This document shows positions 1-7,016 of a DNA stretch of 8,592 bases, in pieces. A program made the translations under genes and the position numbers. Numbering within the stretch: the stretch's first letter is position 1; every line of letters begins with the position of its first letter. Source of the stretch: an uncultured Caulobacteraceae bacterium (GTDB lineage Bacteria > Pseudomonadota > Alphaproteobacteria > Caulobacterales > Caulobacteraceae); assembly GCA_946482375.1 (NCBI GenBank), contig CAMLRH010000105.1:1-8592 (forward strand), written 5' to 3'. The notes under the pieces are model-generated. The model was given only the letters and a program-made list of their open reading frames with translations. It did no database searches and had not been told where the DNA came from.

Positions 1-327
1 CTGGCCGACTGCGCCTGCTACGTGCTGCCGTCCTATCGCGAGGGCACGCCGCGCACGGTGCTCGAGGCCATGGCCATGCAGCGCGCGATCATCACCACCG
101 ACGCGCCGGGCTGCCGCGAGACGGTGATCGACGGTGAAAATGGCTTCCTCGTGCCGCCGCGCGAGACTAAGGCTCTCGAAGAGGCGATGGAGCGGGCGAT
201 CACCGATCCCGGCCGCCTTGAGGCCATGGGATTGCGGTCGCGCCGGCTCGCGGAAGCAAAGTACGACGTGCGTGAAGTGAACAAGGCGATGATGGGGCTG
301 CTGCAACTGCCGGAGGGCGGCCGATGA
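1..327 (+). CDS. Glycosyltransferase family 4 (GT-B fold), C-terminal part only
   Basis: The 5' end lies outside the window; the frame is open from base 1 and gives 108 residues before the TGA stop. What is present is the donor-binding half of a GT4 retaining glycosyltransferase. It has the EX7E signature (E14 and E22 of the fragment, within REGTPRTVLEA), followed by a TDAPGCRE stretch and DGENGFLVPP, which are typical of the nucleotide-sugar site. The REGTPRTVLEA wording is common in cytoplasmic enzymes that extend undecaprenyl-linked oligosaccharides for capsule, O-antigen or PglA-type glycans. Its stop codon overlaps the start of the Wzy-like gene in an ATGA (324-327), so the two are probably translationally coupled. 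The donor and acceptor sugars cannot be read from this fragment. Family assignment is firm; the role in this polysaccharide pathway is inferred from context. Confidence 0.9.
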   Translation: MADCACYVLPSYREGTPRTVLEAMAMQRAIITTDAPGCRETVIDGENGFLVPPRETKALEEAMERAITDPGRLEAMGLRSRRLAEAKYDVREVNKAMMGLLQLPEGGR

Positions 328-1703
328 CCACGACCCAGACCGTGCCGGGGTTTGGCGCGGCACAGCCCGACCGGCGCGTCCGCTTCACCGACGAGCGGCT
401 TTCGGTCATCGACTGGGCGCAGACGATGGCCGTGTTCTACGTCGCCGTCTGGACGATCTCGCCGCCGCTATTCGCCAACGAGTGGGCCCGATGGGCCGCC
501 GTGGTCGCCGTCGGCGTGTGGGTGCTCGGCGAGCTGACGCGCTCCAGCGGGATCATTCTGAGACCGGGTGCGCGGGTTCTGACCGCCCTCGTCTTCATGG
601 GCTACACCGCCGCCGTTTCGGCCTACGTCGACGGGGTGGAGTCGGTGTTCGGCAACGTCCAGCTGTACGTCTTCATTCTCTTCCTGATCTTTTTCGAGGG
701 TGCGCGACGGGCCGGCCTTAAGAAGTACCGCTGGGTGCTCTGGGGCGTGCTTGCGGTGCTGCCGATCTGGATGATCGCCACCCTGTCGGCGCTGGCCACC
801 GACCGCTTCGCCGCCCGGCTCGGCACGCGCAATTCCGAGGAGTCCATCGCCTATGCCTCGAGCGGAGTCGGAGGCTATGGGCTGGTCTACGCGGTCGTTC
901 TGGCGATTCCGGCCTTCGTCTACCTGATGAGAAGCCTGCCGCCGCTGTCGGCCGTTCGCCGGCGCACCGCCAGCCGCGCCCAGGCGGTGTTTCAGAAATT
1001 GCTGGTGGTCGCCTGCACGCTGCTGGGCGTCGCCCTCATCGTGCGAGCGGGCTTCAGCATCGCCCTTACGGCGCTCGGGCTCGGCATGGTCACCTATTTC
1101 CTGTTGAGCGGACGCGGCGCCAACCGGTCGTTCCGGATGGGACTGGCCGTCGCCATCGCCGCCGTCGCCGTGGCCTTGTCGCAGACCGCCCTGATCGGCT
1201 CGGCGCTCGACGGCCTCATCGAGGTGTCGCAGGGGACCAGCTACCGCTCGAAGCTGGAGGACATCCGCGCCTCGCTCGAGACCGACACCAGCCAGGGCAC
1301 CGTCTACGACCGCGCCGAGCGATATACGCGCAGCCTGACGCTGTTCTTCGAGAACCCTGCGGTCGGGACCCTTTCCTTCCGCGACGTGGGCAAGCACTCC
1401 GCCATATTGGACACCTTCGCCCAGTTCGGAATCTTCGGCGGCGCGGCCTTCGTCTATCTGCTCTTCGGCGCCGGGGTCACGGTGCTGCGGGCCTCCGCCA
1501 GCCGGCCACAGATGGCCAATGCGGCCGGGGCGTTCCTGGTCATGCTGATGATCTGCACGATCTTCAACGGTCTCGCGGCGTCGATGGGCGTCGCCATGTA
1601 CATCCTCTTCCCGCTGGCCATGACCTACGGGCTGGACCAGCCGCCCGGTGGCCGCTGGCGAACGCCCCCGCGTCCCGTGCGCGGAGGGGGACCCGTAGCC
1701 TGA
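324..1703 (+). CDS. Wzy-like O-antigen polymerase/ligase superfamily membrane protein
   Basis: This 459-residue polytopic inner-membrane protein has roughly 11-12 hydrophobic segments, at about residues 33-51, 56-71, 84-102, 112-126, 135-156, 183-203, 224-242, 243-262, 271-291, 365-388, 399-414 and 418-436. A large hydrophilic loop lies at about 292-364 and is expected to be periplasmic. The loop carries the pattern usual for this superfamily: an Arg/Tyr-rich helix (DRAERYTRS, about 329-337), then ENPAVG, then GKHSAILDTFAQFGIFGG (about 356-373). The likely role is block polymerisation of undecaprenyl-linked repeat units in the Wzx/Wzy pathway. WaaL-type ligases share the fold, so ligase is the main alternative, but the position among repeat-unit glycosyltransferases favours polymerase. 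The C-terminal 20 residues are rich in Pro, Gly and Arg and are probably cytoplasmic. The start overlaps the previous stop in ATGA. Confidence 0.78.
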   Translation: MTTTQTVPGFGAAQPDRRVRFTDERLSVIDWAQTMAVFYVAVWTISPPLFANEWARWAAVVAVGVWVLGELTRSSGIILRPGARVLTALVFMGYTAAVSAYVDGVESVFGNVQLYVFILFLIFFEGARRAGLKKYRWVLWGVLAVLPIWMIATLSALATDRFAARLGTRNSEESIAYASSGVGGYGLVYAVVLAIPAFVYLMRSLPPLSAVRRRTASRAQAVFQKLLVVACTLLGVALIVRAGFSIALTALGLGMVTYFLLSGRGANRSFRMGLAVAIAAVAVALSQTALIGSALDGLIEVSQGTSYRSKLEDIRASLETDTSQGTVYDRAERYTRSLTLFFENPAVGTLSFRDVGKHSAILDTFAQFGIFGGAAFVYLLFGAGVTVLRASASRPQMANAAGAFLVMLMICTIFNGLAASMGVAMYILFPLAMTYGLDQPPGGRWRTPPRPVRGGGPVA

Positions 1704-1707
1704 CCGG

Positions 1708-2856
1708 ATGAGCGAGCGCCGCACGATCGTCTACGCCGGGGGCTTCGCGTTGCCCGCCGGCAACGCCTCGGCGCAGCGGGTGCTGGAGAACGGCCGGCTG
1801 CTCCAGGCGCTCGGCTATGACGTGGTTCTCGTCGGTCAGCTGAGCGACGCACCTGAGGCGGAAATCGAGGGACTGCGCTGCGTGAACATCCACGCCGCGC
1901 CGCACCCCTACTACAAGAACGACGCCGCCTCGGTCGTCGCGGCCATGGACGCGGTCGGGCCAGAGCGCATCGCGGCCGTCATCGCCTACAACTATCCCGC
2001 CAGGCCGCTGGCGCAGCTGATCGGATATGCCCGCCGCCATGGGTTCGCGGCCGTGGTCGAATGCACCGAATGGTATGGCTGGGAAGGCCGCCGCCTCCGC
2101 CACAACCTTCGCCGCCTGGTGGAGACCGAGGTGCGCATCAGGCTGTTGAGCCGGCGGGCCGGAAACGTCATCTGCGCCAGCGACTACGGCGCGGGCTACT
2201 TCAGCGGCCTGAACACTCTCGTCCTTCCCTTCGTCATCGACGAGAGCCGGCCGAAGTGGGCGGTCACGCCCCCGCCGAGGGACGACCGGCGGCGGTTCGT
2301 CTATATCGGCAGCCCCGGACAGGGCCTGGTGAAGGACCATGTCCATCTTGCCATCGCCGCCTTCGCGAAGCTGGCGCGCGGCGGTGCGGATTTCGACTTC
2401 CAGATCGCGGGCCTCACCGCCCGGGAGGTCGAGGGGACATTCCCGGAGCTGGCGGCCGATATCGCGGCGCTCGGCGACCGGATCACCTTCCACGGGCGCC
2501 TGACGCATCCGCAGGCCGTGGGCCTGCTGCGATCGGCGGACTTCTCGCTCTTCATCCGGCCCGACAACCGGGTCAGCCGCTTCGGCTTTCCGACCAAGCT
2601 CGCCGAAGCCTTCGCCTGCGGCGTGCCGGTGATCACCAACCCCACCAGCGATATCCCACGCTACCTCGAGGACGGCGCCAACGGCCTCCTGCTGGCTGGT
2701 CCGGACGCTGGCTCAGTGGAGGCGGGGCTTGCGCGCGCTCTGGCCCTCAGCGGGGACGAGATGGCGGCCATGAAGGCCCGCTGCGCCGCACGCAACCCAT
2801 TCGCGCCGCGCGAGTGGAGCGGGCGGCTCGCGGATTTCATGGATAAGCTGCGCTGA
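1708..2856 (+). CDS. GT4-like glycosyltransferase (GT-B fold)
   Basis: This 382-residue protein has two Rossmann-like halves. The N-terminal acceptor domain opens with IVYAGGFALPAGNASAQRV (residues 7-25), a glycine-rich loop after the first strand that is common in GT4 enzymes. The donor domain begins near residue 196 with RFVYIGSPG and includes K209 in the region where GT4 enzymes keep a basic pair. The EX7E element is incomplete: FGFPTKLAE (292-300) keeps the second glutamate (E300), but the first position is Phe. It is followed by ACGVPVITNPTSD and DGANGLLL. Loss of the first Glu is seen in some GT4 subgroups, so the enzyme is probably active. The start is the ATG 4 bp after the previous stop, and no strong Shine-Dalgarno site is visible. 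It probably adds one sugar to the lipid-linked repeat unit in the cytoplasm; donor and linkage are unknown. Confidence 0.83.
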   Translation: MSERRTIVYAGGFALPAGNASAQRVLENGRLLQALGYDVVLVGQLSDAPEAEIEGLRCVNIHAAPHPYYKNDAASVVAAMDAVGPERIAAVIAYNYPARPLAQLIGYARRHGFAAVVECTEWYGWEGRRLRHNLRRLVETEVRIRLLSRRAGNVICASDYGAGYFSGLNTLVLPFVIDESRPKWAVTPPPRDDRRRFVYIGSPGQGLVKDHVHLAIAAFAKLARGGADFDFQIAGLTAREVEGTFPELAADIAALGDRITFHGRLTHPQAVGLLRSADFSLFIRPDNRVSRFGFPTKLAEAFACGVPVITNPTSDIPRYLEDGANGLLLAGPDAGSVEAGLARALALSGDEMAAMKARCAARNPFAPREWSGRLADFMDKLR

Positions 2857-4112
2857 TGGCGGGGCGGATGAAGATTCTCTGGCTGGTGAACCTGGTGGTT
2901 CCGCGCGGCGCGACGCTGGCCGACCCGCGCAACGCCACGTTCGGCGGCTGGATTTCCACCATGCTCGCCGAGCTCTCGGCGCGGCCCGACGTCGAGATGG
3001 CCGTGGCCATGCGCTCGCCCGGCGGGGCCTGGGAAAAGGCCGCCAGCGGCGGCGTCACCTGGTACTACCTGCCGCCCGCGGCCGATCACTTCGACGTCGC
3101 CCAGGCCGATTGCGAAGCGGTGCTGGCCGATTTCGCGCCCGACCTGCTGCACGCCGAGGGGACCGAGATGGCCTACAGCTGCCGCTTCCTGCGCAGCTGG
3201 AAGGGCCGCAATGTGGTGTCCCTGCAGGGCGTGCTGCACGGCTATGAGCCATACGAATACGGCGGCCTGCGGCTCGACGACCTGGCGCTGTCCTTCAACC
3301 CGCGCCTGATGCTGGTCGCCGCCGCCATGACGGCCGCCAAGCACCTCCAGTTCAAGCCGAGGCTGAAGCTGGAGGCGCGGACTATCGGGCTGGCGCGCAA
3401 TCTCATCGGCAGGACCGAATGGGACCGGGCCCAGGCCTTCGCCCTCAATCCCGCCGCGCCCTATTTCACCGTCAACCGCATCCTGCGCCCGCCGTTCTAT
3501 GGCGAGCCCTGGGACGTGACGCGCGCGCGCCGCCACACGCTGTTCGTCGGCAACGCCTATCAGGCGCGAAAGGGCGCGCACTTTGTCGTCCGCGCCGTCG
3601 CGCAGCTGAAGGCGCACTACCCCGACATCCGGGTCGAATTCGCCGGGGATTCGCCGGAGCCCGGCGGCCTTCGCGACTGGAAGAAGCAGGTCGGCTACGC
3701 CGCCTACCTCCGCCACCTGATCGCAAAGTTCGGCCTCACGGACCAAGTCCGTTTCACCGGCGTGCTGTCGGCCGACCAGATGGCGGAGAAGATGCGGTCG
3801 AGCCACGCCTTCATCCTGTCGTCGGTCATCGAAAACAGCCCCAACAGCCTGGGCGAGGCCATGATGCTCGGCGTGCCGACCATCAGCGCGTACGCCGGCG
3901 GCGCCCCCGACATGGCCGAGGACGGCCGCGAGGCGCTGTTCTACCGCCCCGAGGACGCGCAAATGCTGGCCTGGCGTATCCGGCAGATCTTCGAGGATGA
4001 CGCCCTCGCCAGAAAGCTCGGCACGGCCGCGCGCAAACGAGCGCTGAAGACGCACGACCCGGCGGAGAACCGCGACCGCTTGCTCACCGCCTATCGGACC
4101 ATCCTGACGTGA
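2856..4112 (+). CDS. Glycosyltransferase family 4 (GT-B fold)
   Basis: This 418-residue full-length GT4 protein has an N-terminal domain with MKILWLVNLV (residues 5-14) and a GGW motif at 30-32, typical of the acceptor side. The donor domain starts near 227 with TLFVGNAYQARKG (R238/K239 are the usual basic pair). It continues through FAGDSPEPG and carries a complete EX7E motif (E326 and E334, in ENSPNSLGE), then GGAPDMAEDG. A retaining sugar transferase acting on undecaprenyl-linked intermediates is expected. The first in-frame ATG overlaps the upstream TGA by one base (TGATG at 2854-2858). A second ATG at 2868 would begin the protein exactly at MKILWLVNLV, a more typical GT4 N-terminus, so the true start may be four codons later. 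Sugar specificity cannot be read from sequence alone. It is a candidate for the L-hexosamine transferase only because it sits in the same locus. Confidence 0.88.
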   Translation: MAGRMKILWLVNLVVPRGATLADPRNATFGGWISTMLAELSARPDVEMAVAMRSPGGAWEKAASGGVTWYYLPPAADHFDVAQADCEAVLADFAPDLLHAEGTEMAYSCRFLRSWKGRNVVSLQGVLHGYEPYEYGGLRLDDLALSFNPRLMLVAAAMTAAKHLQFKPRLKLEARTIGLARNLIGRTEWDRAQAFALNPAAPYFTVNRILRPPFYGEPWDVTRARRHTLFVGNAYQARKGAHFVVRAVAQLKAHYPDIRVEFAGDSPEPGGLRDWKKQVGYAAYLRHLIAKFGLTDQVRFTGVLSADQMAEKMRSSHAFILSSVIENSPNSLGEAMMLGVPTISAYAGGAPDMAEDGREALFYRPEDAQMLAWRIRQIFEDDALARKLGTAARKRALKTHDPAENRDRLLTAYRTILT

Positions 4113-5038
4113 ACCCCGCGCCGGTCGCCCTGTTCGTCTACAACCGGCCGGAGCACACGCGCCGCACGGTCGAGGCGCTGGCCGCCAACCTTAGGGCGCG
4201 CGAGACGCCGCTCTTCATCTTCTCCGACGGGCCGAAGTCGGAAGCGGCGCGGGAGAAGGTCGAGGCGGTGCGGGCCTATGTGCGCACCCTGCCCGCCGCC
4301 GGGCTGTTCCAGAGCGTCGAGGTCCGCGAGGCGCCGGAGAACCGGGGTCTGAAGGCGTCGATCATCGCCGGCGCGACGGAACTGATCGACCGGCACGACC
4401 GCGTCATCGTGCTGGAAGACGACCTCGTCACGGCGCCCGACTTCATCGCCTTCATGAGCGATTGCCTCGACTTTTATGAGGACGACCGGACGGTCGGCTC
4501 CATCGCCGGCTATTCGCCGCTCAGGACCCCTCCGCCGGGCTACCGGCACAGCGTCTATGCCGTGCCGCGATCCTCCAGCCACGGCTGGGCGACCTGGGCC
4601 GACCGCTGGCGAGCGGTGGACTGGGAGGCCAGGCGCTTCCCGGAGTTCTGGCGCGACCGCCGCATGCGCGCGGGCTTCGACGCGGCGGGCTCGGACCGTA
4701 GCGACCGCCTGCGCCGGGAGGTCGAGCGCGGCGCGCAGTCGTGGTCGGTGCTGTTCGGCTTTTCGCTTTTCCTGAACGGCCAGAACACCATCGTCCCGGC
4801 CGTCACCCGCATCCGCAACATCGGCGACGATGGCAGCGGCGTGCATAGCTTCAAGGGCGCGGTGCTTAACGACGCGCTGCCGACCGATCCGACGCCCTAT
4901 GTGCTCGAACACGTCGAGCCGGACGCGCGCGTGCTGGCGGCGTTTAGGCGGATGCACTCCGGGTCATTGCGGTCGCGCGCGGCGCGGTGGCTGCGCCACA
5001 ACGGCTTCGGCTGGATCGAGCGCGCGGTGAGGCGCTAG
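4109..5038 (+). CDS. GT-A-fold glycosyltransferase (GT2/HlpA-like)
   Basis: This 309-residue soluble protein starts with PVALFVYNRPEHTRRTVEAL (residues 5-24), the usual opening strand and NRP loop of inverting GT-A glycosyltransferases. Other signatures are IFSDGPKS (37-44), ENRGLKASI (77-85) and the acidic metal/nucleotide-binding motif VLEDD (101-105, the DXD equivalent). The aromatic HGWATWADRW stretch (158-167) is typical of the group often annotated as glycosyltransferase or HlpA-like. No membrane segment is evident. The start is a GTG overlapping the previous stop (GTGA, 4109-4112); no ATG lies close enough to be a better choice. It ends the plus-strand run, and its TAG stop overlaps the stop of the convergent 2-epimerase gene. 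It probably adds a sugar to the repeat unit or a side branch; donor and acceptor are unknown. Confidence 0.82.
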   Translation: MNPAPVALFVYNRPEHTRRTVEALAANLRARETPLFIFSDGPKSEAAREKVEAVRAYVRTLPAAGLFQSVEVREAPENRGLKASIIAGATELIDRHDRVIVLEDDLVTAPDFIAFMSDCLDFYEDDRTVGSIAGYSPLRTPPPGYRHSVYAVPRSSSHGWATWADRWRAVDWEARRFPEFWRDRRMRAGFDAAGSDRSDRLRREVERGAQSWSVLFGFSLFLNGQNTIVPAVTRIRNIGDDGSGVHSFKGAVLNDALPTDPTPYVLEHVEPDARVLAAFRRMHSGSLRSRAARWLRHNGFGWIERAVRR

Positions 5039-6153
5039 CTCTTCTTCCAGACCGTGCGGTTCACGTAGTCGGTGTAGCCAAGGATGATCCGCAGCACCTT
5101 CCGCGAGACGCTGCCGCTGTCGTAGTCGGCCGGCATGCGGAAATCGGCGCCTTCCGTCTTGTGCGCCATCACCGCACCGACGGCCGGCAGCACCGTGTCG
5201 GCCTTCAGCCCGCACATGATGAGCGTGCCTTCGTCGGTGCCTTCCGGTCGCTCATGCTGCTGGCGGATGGTGACGGCAGGGAATTTCAGGATCGCCGATT
5301 CCTCGGTGATCGTGCCGCTGTCGGAAAGCACGCAGGCGGCGCTCTTCTGCAGCCGGGCGTAATCGAGGAAGCCCAGCGGCTTGACGAAGCGGACTAGCGG
5401 ATCGGCCTTGGCGCCGAGCGCATCCAGCCGCTTCTGCGTGCGCGGATGGGTCGAGAAGATGATCGGGTGTTTGTAGGTCCTGGCCAGCTGGTTCAGCGTC
5501 GCGATCAGGTCGGAGAGATTGGCTTCGCTGTCGACGTTCTCCTCGCGGTGGGCGCTGACGACGAAGTATTCGCCGGCCTTCAATTTCAGGTCCGCAAGAA
5601 CAGTCGACGCGTCAATTTCCGACGCCAGTTCCTCGAAGATTTCGGTAAGAGGCGAGCCGACCTTGATCACCCGGTCCGGCGGCAGGCCCTCGGCCAGCAG
5701 GTAACGGCGAGCGTGCTCGGTATAGGTCAGGTTGACGTCGCTGATGTGGTCGACGATGCGCCGGTTGATCTCCTCCGGCACGTTGAAGTCGAAGCAGCGG
5801 TTGCCGGCCTCGATGTGGAAGATCGGTATTTTCCGGCGCTTGGCCGAAATCGCGGCCAGGCAGCTGTTGGTATCGCCGAGCAGCAAAAGCGCGTCGGGCT
5901 TTTCCTTCTCCATCACCTCGTCGGACAGGGCGATGACGTTGCCGATGGTGCGCGCGAGCGTGTCGGCGGCGACGTTGAGGAAGTGGTCGGGCTTCCGGAT
6001 CTTCAGGTCGCGGAAGAAGATCTCGTTGAGCTCGTAGTCGTAGTTCTGGCCGGTGTGGACCAGCACATGGTCGACGTGAGTATCGAGCTCCCGGATGGTG
6101 CGGGAGAGGCGGATGACCTCGGGACGGGTCCCGACGATGGTCATGACCTTCAT
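5035..6153 (-). CDS. UDP-N-acetylhexosamine 2-epimerase, FnlC/WbjD (QnlB) type
   Basis: This 372-residue non-hydrolysing 2-epimerase belongs to the WecB/FnlC superfamily. Expected active-site positions are present: GTRPE (R10), GDTNS with D94, IEAGNR with E115, PEEINRR (E127/E128), SAHRE with H202, and SDSGTITEES (277-286). The wording EAGNRCFDFNVPEEINR, HERPEGTDEGT and the GYTDYVNR ending (359-366) match FnlC/WbjD/CapG-type enzymes better than WecB/MnaA. It is expected to act last, inverting C2 of a UDP-2-acetamido-2,6-dideoxy-L-hexose: UDP-L-PneNAc to UDP-L-FucNAc, or UDP-L-RhaNAc to UDP-L-QuiNAc. The ATG at 6153 puts the first beta strand at the N-terminus and overlaps the upstream stop in ATGA (6150-6153). 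A start 17 codons further upstream would add only a poorly conserved charged leader. The reductase next to it favours the L-QuiNAc route. Confidence 0.88.
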   Translation of the reverse strand: MKVMTIVGTRPEVIRLSRTIRELDTHVDHVLVHTGQNYDYELNEIFFRDLKIRKPDHFLNVAADTLARTIGNVIALSDEVMEKEKPDALLLLGDTNSCLAAISAKRRKIPIFHIEAGNRCFDFNVPEEINRRIVDHISDVNLTYTEHARRYLLAEGLPPDRVIKVGSPLTEIFEELASEIDASTVLADLKLKAGEYFVVSAHREENVDSEANLSDLIATLNQLARTYKHPIIFSTHPRTQKRLDALGAKADPLVRFVKPLGFLDYARLQKSAACVLSDSGTITEESAILKFPAVTIRQQHERPEGTDEGTLIMCGLKADTVLPAVGAVMAHKTEGADFRMPADYDSGSVSRKVLRIILGYTDYVNRTVWKKS

Positions 6154-7016
6154 GGGCGCGCGGCCTTTCTCAGAGCGGCGAGTTCGCTGATCTGCTCGTC
6201 CCAACTAGGCGGCGTATAGCCGAATTCGCGGCGAAAGCGGCTGGAATCCAGGCTGCGGTCGCAGTGGAAATCATCGTCCGGAACGATCTCGGTCGTCAGC
6301 CCGAAGCGGTCGCGGATCAGGGTGAGCAGGGTGAACTTGTCGATGGCCTCGCTGGAGACCTGATAGAGGCCGTGCGCCTGCGGGTGCTCATGGATCATCC
6401 GGTCGATGATCCGCGACAGCTCGACCGTCGAGAAGCCCGAGAAGATCGCCCGGCGAAAGCCCTTCACCGTCCCCGTCTGCGCCAGGAACCATTCCAGCAG
6501 GCTCGTCTTGCGCGCCAGCTCGAAGCCGATGATCGAGGTGCGCAGCGTCAGGCAGTGGTCGTCGTGGACTTCGCCGAGGAACTTGGTCTTGCCGTAGATG
6601 TCGACAGCGTTGGACAGGCTCTCTTCGGTATAGCCGCCGTCCTGGCCGTCGAAGACGCAGTCGGTGCTGACGTGGATCAGCCGCGCGCCGGCCGCCTTGC
6701 ACAACATCGCCAGCTGGTGGGGCAGCAGCGCGTTGATCTCCAGACTCGGGATCATGTCGTAGGAGTCGGCCCGCTGCTTGACGATGCCGACGGCGTTGAT
6801 GACCACGTCCGGCTTCCACTCGCCGACGATGGCTTCGAGCCGGTTGTGGTCGCGGGCGTCGACGCCGAACCAGGCGTTGTTCGGACTGAACAGGCCGTAC
6901 TGCGCGTAGGCCGCCTCGTCCTGGCGCAGCGTGCAGCGGACTTCGTTACGGGCCGAAAGGGTGGCCATCAGCTGATGGCCCAGCATGCCGTCGCCGCCGA
7001 GGATCAGGCAGCGCAT
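6150..7016 (-). CDS. RmlD-superfamily sugar-nucleotide reductase (WbvR/QnlA-like, no cupin domain)
   Basis: This 288-residue SDR reductase shows an NAD(P)-binding glycine motif GGDGMLGH (residues 7-14), INAVGIVKQ (73-81), STDCVFDG (117-124) and the catalytic YGKTK (Y141, K145). TSIIGFEL and AIFSGFSTVEL follow in the substrate half. It resembles dTDP-4-dehydrorhamnose reductase and should reduce the C4 keto group of the dehydratase product. The FnlB/WbjC/CapF reductases of UDP-L-FucNAc synthesis have an extra C-terminal cupin domain of about 100 residues tied to C3 epimerisation. This protein ends after the SDR fold, as the WbvR/QnlA reductases that make UDP-L-RhaNAc do. The ATG lies directly before the glycine motif, so the start is well fixed; it overlaps the dehydratase gene by 13 bases. 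An AGAGG about 11 bases upstream (7028-7032) can serve as its ribosome binding site. Fold is certain; the exact product is inferred. Confidence 0.85.
   Translation of the reverse strand: MRCLILGGDGMLGHQLMATLSARNEVRCTLRQDEAAYAQYGLFSPNNAWFGVDARDHNRLEAIVGEWKPDVVINAVGIVKQRADSYDMIPSLEINALLPHQLAMLCKAAGARLIHVSTDCVFDGQDGGYTEESLSNAVDIYGKTKFLGEVHDDHCLTLRTSIIGFELARKTSLLEWFLAQTGTVKGFRRAIFSGFSTVELSRIIDRMIHEHPQAHGLYQVSSEAIDKFTLLTLIRDRFGLTTEIVPDDDFHCDRSLDSSRFRREFGYTPPSWDEQISELAALRKAARP

Noticed and set aside
468..1724. 418-codon open frame on the minus strand opposite the Wzy-like gene
   Set aside because: Its translation is rich in Arg, Gly, His and Gln with no recognisable motif. It mirrors the third-position GC bias of the real gene, which has clear membrane segments.
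1564..2508. 314-codon minus-strand open frame spanning the junction of the Wzy-like and first complete glycosyltransferase genes
   Set aside because: Low-complexity, charged translation without domain signatures; it is a high-GC antisense shadow of two well-supported genes.
2661..4055. 464-codon minus-strand open frame opposite the second complete GT4 gene
   Set aside because: It is longer than the true gene, but its translation lacks any coherent fold pattern, while the plus strand has a complete EX7E GT4 protein.
4091..4957. 288-codon minus-strand open frame opposite the GT-A glycosyltransferase
   Set aside because: It shows Arg/Val/Ala-rich repeats of codon-shadow type and no motif; the plus-strand frame carries EDD and NRGLK motifs.
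5019..5050. Possible terminator hairpin at the convergent junction (AGCGC at 5019-5023, GCGCT at 5032-5036, then a pyrimidine-rich stretch)
   Set aside because: The stem is only 5 bp with an 8-base loop, lies inside coding sequence and lacks a proper T run; by chance such stems are frequent in GC-rich DNA.
6154..6204. Upstream start for the 2-epimerase, adding 17 residues
   Set aside because: The added residues are charged and poorly family-like, and the ATG at 6153 forms the standard ATGA overlap and starts right at the first beta strand.
5446..6219. 257-codon plus-strand open frame opposite the 2-epimerase
   Set aside because: It is a shadow of the 2-epimerase, which has all expected active-site motifs in its own frame.
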